Shown one piece after another: positions 1 through 6,542 of a stretch of 15,217 bases of DNA (the first letter of the stretch is position 1; the number at the start of each line of letters is the position of its first letter). A program made the translations under genes and the position numbers. The notes under the pieces were generated by a model. The model did not search any database. It was not told the origin of the DNA and saw only the letters and a program-made list of their open reading frames with translations. Source of the DNA: Rhizobacter sp. (GTDB lineage: Bacteria > Pseudomonadota > Gammaproteobacteria > Burkholderiales > Burkholderiaceae_C); contig JANYBE010000451.1 in NCBI GenBank assembly GCA_025360945.1, positions 1 to 15,217 on the forward strand, written 5' to 3'.

Positions 1-1189
1 CGCGGATCTCGCCGACCATGATCTTGTCGGGGTCGTGGCGAAGGATCGAACGCAACCCGCGGGCGAATGTCAGGCCCTTCTTCTCGTTGACCGGAATCTG
101 CAACACGCCGGGCAGTTGGTACTCGATTGGGTCCTCGATCGTCACGATCTTGTCGAGCCCGGTATTGATCTCGGACAGCGCCGCATACAGCGTCGTGGTC
201 TTGCCGCTCCCGGTCGGACCGGTCACGAGCAACAGGCCATAGGGCATCTGCGCGGCATCGCGGATGAAGCTCAGCACCGGTGCATCGAAGCCGAGCGTGT
301 CCAGTGTCAGGGCCTTGAACTGGCCGGTTAGGTGCTTGCGGTCGAGCACGCGCAGCACAGCGTCCTCGCCGAACAGATTGGGCATGATCGAGACGCGGAA
401 GTCGATGTCGCGAGCATCGACCACGACCTGAAACCGGCCGTCCTGCGGAATGCGACGTTCGGCGATGTCAAGTTCCGAGACGACCTTGATGCGCGAGATC
501 GCCTGGTGTGCGGTTTCGAGGTTGTCGATTTCCTTGACGACTTCGAGTACGCCGTCAAGGCGGTACTTGATGACCATGCCATTGGGCTGGGTCTCAAGGT
601 GGATGTCGCTGGCGCCAGTGCGCAGCGCGTCATACAACGTCGAGTCGACAAGCCGAACGATCGGGCTCTCGGTCGCGTCGATCGCGGCCATCGAGATCGA
701 GACCGCACTCTCAGCATTCGCCGCGCGGCCCTGCTGGAGTCGCACCGCGTCCATGGCGCGCACGCTCTTCTCGGCAGTGACCAGGAAGGCGAGCAGATCG
801 GCACGCGTCGTCAGGCCGAAAGCCACAGTGCGGCCTTGCGTGCGAACCTCGATCCAGCGACGCAAGCGAGCGTCCAAAGGATCGGCGACCACCACCGTCA
901 GTTGGCCGTTGTCGACAAGACCGATCAGGCAGCCCCGGCGTTTGCAGTCGGCGAACGAGGCCAGCGCGAAGTCCGGCTTTAGGCCGCGAAGCTGGGCCAT
1001 GTCGAGCGCGCGCAACCCGAAGTGGCGGGCGGCGAGCGGCAGCACCTGTTCCTCGTCGATGCCGAGGCGCTCCGCGAACCATTCGAGAGTGGGGCGTGAG
1101 CCGGCAGACTGCTGGGCCTCGCGAACGAGCGCAGCGTCGAACGCCTGCACGGTTGCGCTGCTGGCTTGATCGCTCGTCGCGGTATTCAT
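1..1189 (-). CDS. gspE: Type II secretion ATPase GspE (partial, 3' end outside window)
   Basis: This is the cytoplasmic hexameric ATPase that powers pseudopilus assembly in type II secretion. The visible 396 residues run from the ATG at 1189 off the window edge. An N-terminal regulatory domain (about 1-140) is followed by the N2 region with the family motif SDIHLE (194-199) and a core with RRIPQDGRF (245-253). Walker A is GPTGSGKT (324-331), the Asp box is IEDPIEYQ (351-358), and Walker B is IMVGEIR (390-396), where the window ends. The His box and the zinc tetracysteine loop would lie outside. The start codon overlaps the gspF stop as ATGA, indicating translational coupling; the Shine-Dalgarno is weak. 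The family also contains PilB of type IV pili. The adjacent GspG pseudopilin with its C-terminal calcium-site motif favours type II secretion. Confidence 0.93.
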   Translation of the reverse strand, partial: MNTATSDQASSATVQAFDAALVREAQQSAGSRPTLEWFAERLGIDEEQVLPLAARHFGLRALDMAQLRGLKPDFALASFADCKRRGCLIGLVDNGQLTVVVADPLDARLRRWIEVRTQGRTVAFGLTTRADLLAFLVTAEKSVRAMDAVRLQQGRAANAESAVSISMAAIDATESPIVRLVDSTLYDALRTGASDIHLETQPNGMVIKYRLDGVLEVVKEIDNLETAHQAISRIKVVSELDIAERRIPQDGRFQVVVDARDIDFRVSIMPNLFGEDAVLRVLDRKHLTGQFKALTLDTLGFDAPVLSFIRDAAQMPYGLLLVTGPTGSGKTTTLYAALSEINTGLDKIVTIEDPIEYQLPGVLQIPVNEKKGLTFARGLRSILRHDPDKIMVGEIR

Positions 1190-2394
1190 TGCAGGCTCGA
1201 CGCAAGGTCGAAGATGGGCAAGTACATGAGCACGACGATGGCGCCGATGACAAGACCGATGACGATCATCAGGGCCGGTTCGAAGAGGCGGCTCGCCAGC
1301 TCGACAGAGCGTTGCAGGGAGGATTCGTGGAACTGCGCGATCCGCTCCAGGATCTCTGCCAGCGCGCCGGTGCGCTCGGCGACCGCAAGCATGCTGCCGG
1401 CCACCGGATCGGCCAGCCCGGCGTCGTGCAGGGCGCGACTGATGCCGCGGCCTTCCTGGATCATCTGCAGGGCAGCCGCCAGGCGCGCCGCGTCCGCTTC
1501 GCCCAGAAGACCACCGGCCAACTGCAGGGCGCGTGGAGCAGCGATTCCGCCGCGCACCAGCATGCCCGTGGTCCTGTAGAGCTGGGCGTGCCGAAACTTG
1601 CGCACTGTCGCGCCGACGAAGGGCAACGCCTCGATCCAGCTTGCCTTCGCGCCGTCGCGCAGAACGCGCCGAACCATCGTGAACACGGCGATCGCCATGA
1701 CCAGCGCGCCCACGCCGATCTCCCAGGCGTGTCTGGCTGCAAAGCGGCCCCAGGACATCATGAGCTGCGAACTCCAGGGCAGCTCCCTACGGGTGCTCTC
1801 GATGAGCACGGCGAACTTTGGCACGACGACGGCGAGCAGGAACACGATCACGACCAGACCCACGCCGAGCAGCAAGGCCGGATAGATGGCCGCTCCGACG
1901 ACCTTGTCGCGCAGGGCGCGCATGCTCTGTTGGTGTTCGGCATAGCGGCGCAGCGACTGGCTGAGGTCTCCGGTCTGCTCGCTCGCGCTGACCGTGGCGA
2001 TGAGCAGCGCCGGGTAGCGCCCGGGATGCAACTCGAGCGCACCGGAAAGCGGAAGCCCGTGGCTCACGTCCTGAATAAGGTCGTGAACCATGGCCCGTCT
2101 CGCCGCGACCGATTCTTTCGCGGCCAGCGTGCGCAGTGCCTCGAGTACCGACAATCCGGCCGACAGAAGCGAGGCAAGTTCGTACGAGAAGGTCGTTATG
2201 TCCAGGCCTCGCCGTGCTCGGGCCGACGTTAGCGCGGCGCGCGCCGATGCCGAAGTGCTGGGCGCGCACGCCAGAACCTGAAAGCCGTCACGTGCCGCGC
2301 GGGTTCGCGCATCTGCCGCGTCTGCTGCAGACAGGGCGAGCGTCTGCACCGTCCCCGCGCCGGATCGAACGACAAGCTCGAAGGGAATCGACAT
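1186..2394 (-). CDS. gspF: Type II secretion inner-membrane platform protein GspF
   Basis: This 402-residue polytopic inner-membrane protein forms the platform that couples the GspE ATPase to pseudopilin assembly. Length and organisation fit the family. There are two homologous cytoplasmic helical T2SSF domains, at about 68-190 and 270-390. The diagnostic glutamate motifs are ASEQTGDL (137-144) in the first and AVAERTGAL (337-345) in the second. Membrane segments lie near 173-193, 223-243 and 372-395. The ATG at 2394 lies 13 bp after the gspG stop; the stop overlaps the gspE start by 4 bp. No strong Shine-Dalgarno is visible, so translation may be coupled to gspG. A PilC-type role is possible in principle, but the neighbours support GspF. 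Confidence 0.94.
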   Translation of the reverse strand: MSIPFELVVRSGAGTVQTLALSAADAADARTRAARDGFQVLACAPSTSASARAALTSARARRGLDITTFSYELASLLSAGLSVLEALRTLAAKESVAARRAMVHDLIQDVSHGLPLSGALELHPGRYPALLIATVSASEQTGDLSQSLRRYAEHQQSMRALRDKVVGAAIYPALLLGVGLVVIVFLLAVVVPKFAVLIESTRRELPWSSQLMMSWGRFAARHAWEIGVGALVMAIAVFTMVRRVLRDGAKASWIEALPFVGATVRKFRHAQLYRTTGMLVRGGIAAPRALQLAGGLLGEADAARLAAALQMIQEGRGISRALHDAGLADPVAGSMLAVAERTGALAEILERIAQFHESSLQRSVELASRLFEPALMIVIGLVIGAIVVLMYLPIFDLASSLQ

Positions 2395-2407
2395 CAGATC
2401 GGCCCGG

Positions 2408-2875
2408 TCAGGGCCCCCACGAGGTCACGTCCGATGCTTCACCCGAGCCGCCAGGCTGGCCATCGGACCCAAACGACACAAGGTCGTAGTCGCCGTGATC
2501 GCCAGGCGCCTTGTAGACATAGGGGTTGCCCCAGGGGTCGGGCGGTACCGCCTTCTTCAGATAGGGACCCGCCCACTTTTCGAGGTTGGGTGGCTTGGTA
2601 TTGAGGGCGGCGAGTCCCATCTCTGTCGAGGGGTAGGCTCCTACGTCCAAGCGGTACTGGTCAAGTGCCTTGCCGAGGGAGTCGATCTGCGCGCGCGCGA
2701 TCTTCGTGTTGGACTTGCTCACCTGGTCAAAGTACCTTGGTGCCACCAGGCCTGCGAGCATGCCGATGATGACGATCACGACGAGCAGTTCGAGTAGGGT
2801 GAAGCCGCGCAATGCGACGTTGCGGGCCCGACCAGCGCGTCCGCTGAATTCGTTCATGCTCGGGATTGGGTACAT
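2408..2875 (-). CDS. gspG: Major pseudopilin GspG
   Basis: GspG is the major subunit of the type II secretion pseudopilus. It is processed by the prepilin peptidase, which is not in this window. With the ATG at 2875 the product is 155 residues. A basic leader ends in RG, and cleavage before FTLLEL leaves Phe1 and the essential Glu5 (residues 25 and 29 of the precursor). A hydrophobic helix follows (about 25-46). Then come the family landmarks YPSTEMGL, DPWGNPYVY (113-121) and the C-terminal calcium-site region FGSDGQPGGSGEASDVTSW (135-153). I chose 2875 because GGAAAG stands 10 nt upstream. An in-frame ATG at 2857 gives a shorter 17-residue leader and is a fair alternative. The same frame stays open upstream to 3112, but that stretch resembles no pilin leader. 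It is the first gene of the gspG-gspF-gspE run. Confidence 0.95.
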   Translation of the reverse strand: MYPIPSMNEFSGRAGRARNVALRGFTLLELLVVIVIIGMLAGLVAPRYFDQVSKSNTKIARAQIDSLGKALDQYRLDVGAYPSTEMGLAALNTKPPNLEKWAGPYLKKAVPPDPWGNPYVYKAPGDHGDYDLVSFGSDGQPGGSGEASDVTSWGP

Positions 2876-3096
2876 GAGACGCAGTCTTTCCGGGGGCCTT
2901 AAGCGATCCTTAAAGGAATGACCCACCACCCCAAGTGGGGGGGACGATCCCGATACGGCGTCGCGAGGGTGTTGGTGGTGGAACCGCGCGGGTTCTCCCT
3001 CCAAATTGCACGGGGGACTGCTACATCGACGCGAGGCCGCCGAACGCGAGCCTGCGCTGGTTGACTTTCCGCCCACCAGTTGAGACCCTTCTGTCC
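2876..3096. promoter_or_regulatory. Divergent intergenic region gspG / lytic transglycosylase
   Basis: These 221 bp separate two divergently transcribed genes and should carry promoters for both. I see no convincing -35/-10 pair; TTGACT at 3061-3066 lacks a good -10 partner. Visible structures are a short inverted repeat CCCC-AAGT-GGGG (2929-2940), a second one GAACC-GCGCG-GGTTC (2981-2995), and two direct copies of CCTTAA around 2898-2915. The frame on the plus strand is open here but its composition is not coding-like. Confidence 0.4.
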
Positions 3097-3825
3097 ATGA
3101 TTCGCGTCGCACTCGACAATGGCAGAAGGAGGCTCGAGTCCGACGTCTTCGTCGACGTTCGGAGGAGATCTGTCCTGCGTCGCTTGGTGGCAGTTGTCCG
3201 GGCGTTTCGGTTCGCCTTGTGGGTGGTCATTGCAGGCTTGCCGTCGATCGGGTATTGCCAGATCTACTCGGGTACCTCCGAGCAATCGGGGGCCGTTGTC
3301 CTGTCGAGTTTTGCCACGCCGGAGGCGAGCGTCTTGCTGATGCCAGCACCTTCGGCGTCTGTGTTGAGTGGCAAGTCGGCGCCGTCCTCCGTGAGGGCTG
3401 ATGTGTCCAGCTCCGGTCGGACAGTCTCCGAGGCCCTGCGCCGCATTGTCGAGACGTCCGCATCCCGAGCCGAGATCTCCCCGAAGCTGATTCACGCTGT
3501 GATCGAAGCCGAATCGCACTACGAGCCCAAGGCGGTATCCAGTCGCGGTGCCATCGGGTTGATGCAACTTCTTCCGAGCACCGCGAAGCGCTTCGGTGCT
3601 TCCGACCCGTTCGATCCAGCGCAAAATGTCTCTGCCGGGACGGCTTACCTCAAATGGCTGATGGGTTTCTTTGACCAGGATCTCGAGTTGGTTCTCGCAG
3701 CGTACAACGCTGGCGAGCAAGCCGTAGTGAGGGCTGGAAGGAAGATTCCGCCGTACGCGGAAACACAAGCCTACGTGAAGAAGGTGATGGCAACGCTTCG
3801 GCGTGACAGCCCGCAATCCCTGTGA
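3097..3825 (+). CDS. Secreted lytic transglycosylase (GH23/SLT domain)
   Basis: This enzyme cleaves the MurNAc-GlcNAc bond of peptidoglycan, releasing 1,6-anhydro products in the periplasm. From the ATG at 3097 it has 242 residues. A basic N terminus and a hydrophobic segment (about 38-53) look like a signal peptide or anchor; there is no proper lipobox at Cys54. A segment at about 56-78 (IYSG...GAVVLSSFATPEAS) resembles the short DUF4124-like region found before some transglycosylase domains. The SLT domain spans about 127-235. It has IEAES with catalytic Glu139, SRGAIGLMQLLPSTAKRFG (149-167), NVSAGTAYLKWL (177-188) and AAYNAGEQAV (201-210). The start is uncertain: the ATG lacks a good Shine-Dalgarno, and GGAGGAGA at 3161-3168 could serve a later non-ATG start. 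It is divergent from gspG, so a role in making room for an envelope machine is plausible but inferred. Confidence 0.88.
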   Translation: MIRVALDNGRRRLESDVFVDVRRRSVLRRLVAVVRAFRFALWVVIAGLPSIGYCQIYSGTSEQSGAVVLSSFATPEASVLLMPAPSASVLSGKSAPSSVRADVSSSGRTVSEALRRIVETSASRAEISPKLIHAVIEAESHYEPKAVSSRGAIGLMQLLPSTAKRFGASDPFDPAQNVSAGTAYLKWLMGFFDQDLELVLAAYNAGEQAVVRAGRKIPPYAETQAYVKKVMATLRRDSPQSL

Positions 3826-3876
3826 GGCGAAGAACTCGCTGCAGCGCCCGCACTTTGCATCGACGGCTTCCCGCTC

Positions 3877-3885
3877 AGAGGAGGA
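3877..3885 (+). promoter_or_regulatory. Strong ribosome binding site before the degraded frame
   Basis: AGAGGAGGA stands just upstream of overlapping ATG (3888) and GTG (3890) codons. It is one of the best Shine-Dalgarno matches in the window, yet the frame it serves is broken about 110 bases later. The GTG frame has the more protein-like composition. The site suggests that a real gene once began here. Confidence 0.4.
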
Positions 3886-3889
3886 CCAT

Positions 3890-4518
3890 GTGCCGATTAC
3901 TACCGTTGACGACAGGCGCGAAGTCTGGTCCGGCAGCGTTGTCTCCTCCGCCGCCGAAGAAGTGCTCCAGGACCTGCGTGGCCAGAGGCGCGCGCGTCCT
4001 ACGAAAAGAAGTGGAACGATTCGCGCATCGCTCTGGCGTAGACCATCGCCAGCACCAGAAGACTCGATCTGAGCGCGGCGGACCTTCGGGCGAGCAAGGG
4101 AATAGAGGCCGACTTTCAAGCCTATGTCGCGGGCTGCCTGCGCGCGATGTCCAGGATTCAGAGCGGCCAGATCCGTACATCGCAAGAAGCGAACAAACAG
4201 CTCGGAATCTACGAGGACGTCGCCCATCGAATCGAGGCCGACGGCGCAGCGCTCAACGCGCTTGCTGCTCAGCGCTTGGGCAAGCCGGCGCGAGGGAGGC
4301 GGAACGCGCGCGGATTTCAACCCGTGCTCGCGCAGCAGAGCCAGCGCATTGATGTGCGCATAGAAAGAACCGTCCTCGGGGTCGGCCTCAGAGTGCAGAG
4401 TTGCGTCGAAATCCTGAAGCAAGCCCGCATCAGGCGCTGGCCCTGCGCCAAGGGGCGCCAGCCACGCATGGACGAAAAAAATAGAAACCCAGGGCGACGC
4501 GGGTGCATCCCCAAATGA
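3890..4518 (+). pseudogene. Degraded plus-strand gene, possibly VirB5/TrbJ-like
   Basis: No intact gene spans this interval. From GTG 3890 one frame reads VPITTVDDRREVW... for about 35 codons. The protein-like sequence then moves to another frame near 3985-4000 (YEKKWNDSRIALA), meets a TAG at 4039-4041, and continues open to a TGA at 4516-4518. After the TAG it gives a helical, Gln/Ala-rich stretch (about 4042-4290) containing LSAADLRASKGIEADFQAYV and RIQSGQIRTSQEANKQLGIY. Codon third positions there are G/C-rich, as in true genes. The pattern faintly recalls the coiled-coil part of VirB5/TrbJ conjugation proteins, and a VirB1-like transglycosylase precedes it. This similarity is from memory of the family's style, not a search. 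The last 200 bases look less coding on this strand. The true end is uncertain. Confidence 0.35.
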
Positions 4519-4554
4519 TCGAGCCCAAGCTTGACGCGCTGCTCGCGCGCCTGG
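4300..4554 (-). other. Unassigned protein-like minus-strand frame following the ccmI stop
   Basis: The reading frame of ccmI stays open, in register, beyond its TGA at 4555-4557. From 4554 down to about 4300 it has a protein-like composition: a hydrophobic patch (WVSIFFVHAWLAPLGAG), then LLQDFDATLHSEADPEDGSF and YAHINALALLREHGLK. There is no ATG at the head of this stretch, so it is either chance openness of a GC-rich antisense frame or a remnant of a deleted gene. I do not recognise it. The frame remains open to 2899, but from 3825 down it is plainly antisense to the transglycosylase gene. Confidence 0.2.
4475..4504 (-). terminator. Possible weak intrinsic terminator after ccmI
   Basis: Reading the minus strand, about 50 nt past the ccmI stop, ACCC (4504-4501) and GGGT (4490-4487) can pair around a 10-nt loop, followed by TTTCTA and a run of seven T (4481-4475). 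The stem is only 4 bp, so the call is tentative. The T run is striking in such GC-rich sequence, and the position suits the end of the ccm operon. Confidence 0.25.
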
Positions 4555-5559
4555 TCAGGATCCGACCGCGCTACCGATCATGATCGCGACGCCGCTCGCA
4601 CCGGGCGCCACCGGGGCGGACTCGCCGCTCAGGTCGCCGGGTTGGGGAATCGCGTTGCCCGACTTGCTGATGCGCGCACCGACGATCACCTGTCCCGCGC
4701 CGGAGATCCGTGCGTTCGGTGCCATCGCCATGCTGTCGTCGAGCTTGTAGGTGATCGGCAGGTCTTTCGCCTGCGCGCGCAGCACGGCGAGCGGCATGCG
4801 CGGCCCTTGCACGGCGCGGGCGAAGATGAAGACGGTGTCGGTCGGGCTCGCCTTGCCGGCGAGCGCGGGCGACAGCGTGACGGTGCCGCTGACGCCGGCA
4901 TGGGTCACCACCACGGCGGCCGCGGCCGACTGTGTCGGCGCTGCGATTCCGCCGCGCTTGCGCGCCTCGGCCAGGCTCGCCTGCAAGCGCGCCGCGTCCG
5001 GGCTGTCGGGCGGCAGGCCTTGTGCCATCATTTCCCAGCGACGCACGGCGGTCGCATAGTCGGTGTGCTCGAAGGCCGAGGTGCCGGCGAGCGCGAGCGC
5101 CTTCAGATGGGTTGGATTGGCGATCAGCGCGCGCGCGACGATCGCGTCGGATTCGGGCGTGGCTTGCCCACCGTTCTTGGTCGCGAGTGCATCGGCATAG
5201 TCGGCCAGCGTGCCCGCATCGTTGCCGCGCAGCTCGACCGCTTTTGCGTAGGCCGGCAATGCGTCGTCGACGCGGCCGAGCACGGTGTAAGAGCGGCCCA
5301 GCATCTGCCAGCCGGTTGCGTCATCGGGCTTGTCCTTCAGGCGCTGCGCGAGCTTGTCGACCATCGCTTCGATTTGCTTGCGAGCCGCCTGCTCCTCTGC
5401 ATCAGGTGCCCCAGCAGCAGCTGCGGGCGCTGGCTTGAGGCTTGGCGAGCCCTTCCACGCATAGCCGGCGACCGCGAGACCGAGCACGCACGCGCTCAGG
5501 CCGATCAACAAACGCCCCGAAGGGCGTGGCGCAGGAGTGTTTGGAAGAGGTTCGGTCAT
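4555..5559 (-). CDS. ccmI: Cytochrome c maturation protein CcmI/CycH, short form (TPR + Ig-like domain)
   Basis: CcmI binds apocytochrome c C-termini and presents them to the CcmF/CcmH haem lyase in the periplasm. With the ATG at 5559 it has 334 residues. A short cytoplasmic tail precedes one membrane segment (about 17-34, LLIGLSACVLGLAVAGYAW), then an Ala/Pro linker and TPR repeats across about 80-185 (ATGWQMLGRSYTVLGRVDDA is typical). The C-terminal domain (about 224-334) matches the Ig-like module of CcmI/CcmH C-termini (GVSGTVTLSP, VFIFARA, GPRMPLAVLR). Canonical CcmI is longer, with an extra N-terminal membrane helix and a cytoplasmic leucine-zipper-like loop; that part is missing here. 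The frame is open upstream to 5667, but that part overlaps ccmH. The gene begins 7 bp after the ccmH stop, without a clear Shine-Dalgarno. Confidence 0.88.
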   Translation of the reverse strand: MTEPLPNTPAPRPSGRLLIGLSACVLGLAVAGYAWKGSPSLKPAPAAAAGAPDAEEQAARKQIEAMVDKLAQRLKDKPDDATGWQMLGRSYTVLGRVDDALPAYAKAVELRGNDAGTLADYADALATKNGGQATPESDAIVARALIANPTHLKALALAGTSAFEHTDYATAVRRWEMMAQGLPPDSPDAARLQASLAEARKRGGIAAPTQSAAAAVVVTHAGVSGTVTLSPALAGKASPTDTVFIFARAVQGPRMPLAVLRAQAKDLPITYKLDDSMAMAPNARISGAGQVIVGARISKSGNAIPQPGDLSGESAPVAPGASGVAIMIGSAVGS

Positions 5560-5566
5560 CGATCGA

Positions 5567-6019
5567 TCAGGATTGGTGCGGATCGGCGAACAGCGCCGGG
5601 TCGTCGGGTTCGAACTGGTTGGCGGCGGTCCGGGCGCGTCGGCGCATTGCGAATGCAAGCGCGCCAAAGCCCAGCAGCAGCATCAGTGCGGGCCCGAACC
5701 AGAGCAGCAGCGTCGTGGCCTTGACCGGTGGGCGATACAGCACGAAGTCGCCGTAGCGCTCGGTCATGTAGGCAATGATCTTGGCGTCGTCGTCGCCCTT
5801 GCGCAGCATCTCGCGCACCTGGCGGCGCAAATCCTGCGCGAGATCGGCGGTCGAGTCGGCGATGGTCTGGTTCTGGCAGACCAGGCAGCGCAACTCCGAC
5901 GCGATGCGTGTCATGCGCGCTTCGAGCACTGGGTCGTCGGCGGCGGGCGCGGCATCGTTCGCCAGCGCAGGCAGGACGAGGCACAGCCACGTCAGCCAGA
6001 TGAAGAGCAGCCTAGGCAT
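5567..6019 (-). CDS. ccmH: Cytochrome c maturation thiol oxidoreductase CcmH (CcmL/CycL)
   Basis: This membrane-anchored periplasmic protein keeps the CXXCH motif of apocytochromes reduced and works in the haem lyase complex. At 150 residues it matches the short CcmH/CycL form, equivalent to the N-terminal domain of E. coli CcmH. A signal peptide (1-20, ending PALA) is followed by a three-helix domain with the redox motif LRCLVCQNQ (Cys45 and Cys48), then IADSTADLAQDLRRQVREM. A C-terminal membrane anchor lies at about 103-125 (TLLLWFGPALMLLLGFGALA), with a basic cytoplasmic end. The ATG at 6019 overlaps the end of ccmG by 8 bp. The Ig/TPR functions fused to it in E. coli are supplied here by the separate ccmI. 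Confidence 0.95.
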   Translation of the reverse strand: MPRLLFIWLTWLCLVLPALANDAAPAADDPVLEARMTRIASELRCLVCQNQTIADSTADLAQDLRRQVREMLRKGDDDAKIIAYMTERYGDFVLYRPPVKATTLLLWFGPALMLLLGFGALAFAMRRRARTAANQFEPDDPALFADPHQS

Positions 6020-6542
6020 TGAGCTGCTTTAGCATCGGCTCGATGCGCTCGCGGATCACGTCGGGCGTCAGCGGCCCGATGTGCTTGAGGCGGATCACGC
6101 CCTGCTTGTCGATGATGAAGGTCTCGGGCACGCCGTAGACGCCGAAGTCGATGCCGACGCGGCCATCGTCGTCGAACAGCGAGGCGTTGTACGGGTTGCC
6201 GAAGCGCGCGAGCCAGCCCTGGCCGTCGGGACGCTTGTCTTTGTAGTCCAGGCCGTAGATCGGCACCATGCCGCGTTTCGAAAACTCGACCAGCAGCGGG
6301 TGCTCTTCGCGGCAGGCCACGCACCACGAGGCCCAGACATTGAGCATCCAGACCTTGCCGAGCATGTCGTCGCGTTTGAAGACTTGCGCCTCGTCATCCA
6401 GCCGCGTCAGCGTGAAGCTCGGTGCGGGCTTGCCGATCAGCGGCGAGGGCACTTCGTGTGGATCGAGGTTCAGGCCGCGCGCGAGAAAGCCCGCGAGCAC
6501 CAAAAACGCGAGCAGCGGCAAGATGTAGCGCAGGCTCTTCAT
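6012..6542 (-). CDS. ccmG: Periplasmic thioredoxin-like protein CcmG/DsbE
   Basis: CcmG is a membrane-tethered thioredoxin that passes reductant to CcmH or apocytochrome during System I maturation. From the ATG at 6542 it has 176 residues: an uncleaved N-terminal anchor (about 6-22), then a thioredoxin fold with GKPAPSFTLTRLDD (37-50). The active site is WASWCVACREEHP, with Cys74 and Cys77, and the cis-proline loop is YGVPETFIID (Pro139). The Glu pair after the active site and the GVPE loop are typical of DsbE/CcmG rather than general thioredoxins. The start overlaps the ccmF stop as ATGA, and GAGAG about 10 nt upstream, inside ccmF, can serve as Shine-Dalgarno. The frame is open to 6644, but those residues lie in ccmF and are not anchor-like. 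Confidence 0.96.
   Translation of the reverse strand: MKSLRYILPLLAFLVLAGFLARGLNLDPHEVPSPLIGKPAPSFTLTRLDDEAQVFKRDDMLGKVWMLNVWASWCVACREEHPLLVEFSKRGMVPIYGLDYKDKRPDGQGWLARFGNPYNASLFDDDGRVGIDFGVYGVPETFIIDKQGVIRLKHIGPLTPDVIRERIEPMLKQLNA

Noticed and set aside
1096..2232. Long plus-strand open frame across gspF
   Set aside because: It is antisense to gspF, whose motifs and membrane segments are clear; the translation is rich in Arg, His and Gln, as expected of a GC-rich shadow.
2876..3112. Upstream extension of gspG to 3112
   Set aside because: The added 79 residues do not look like a prepilin leader, and the pseudopilin cleavage site already follows a normal short leader from 2875 or 2857.
3888..4352. 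ATG 3888 frame as an intact gene
   Set aside because: Although it follows a strong ribosome binding site and is uninterrupted, its translation is Arg/Pro/Ser-rich and lacks the protein-like features seen in the neighbouring frames.
2899..4422. A 507-codon minus-strand open frame
   Set aside because: From 3097 to 3825 it is codon-aligned antisense to a transglycosylase with clear catalytic motifs, and it matches no family there. Only the 4300-4554 part was kept, as an uncertain remnant.
4531..5724. Long plus-strand open frame across ccmI
   Set aside because: It is antisense to a recognisable TPR/Ig-like CcmI and has Arg-rich shadow composition.
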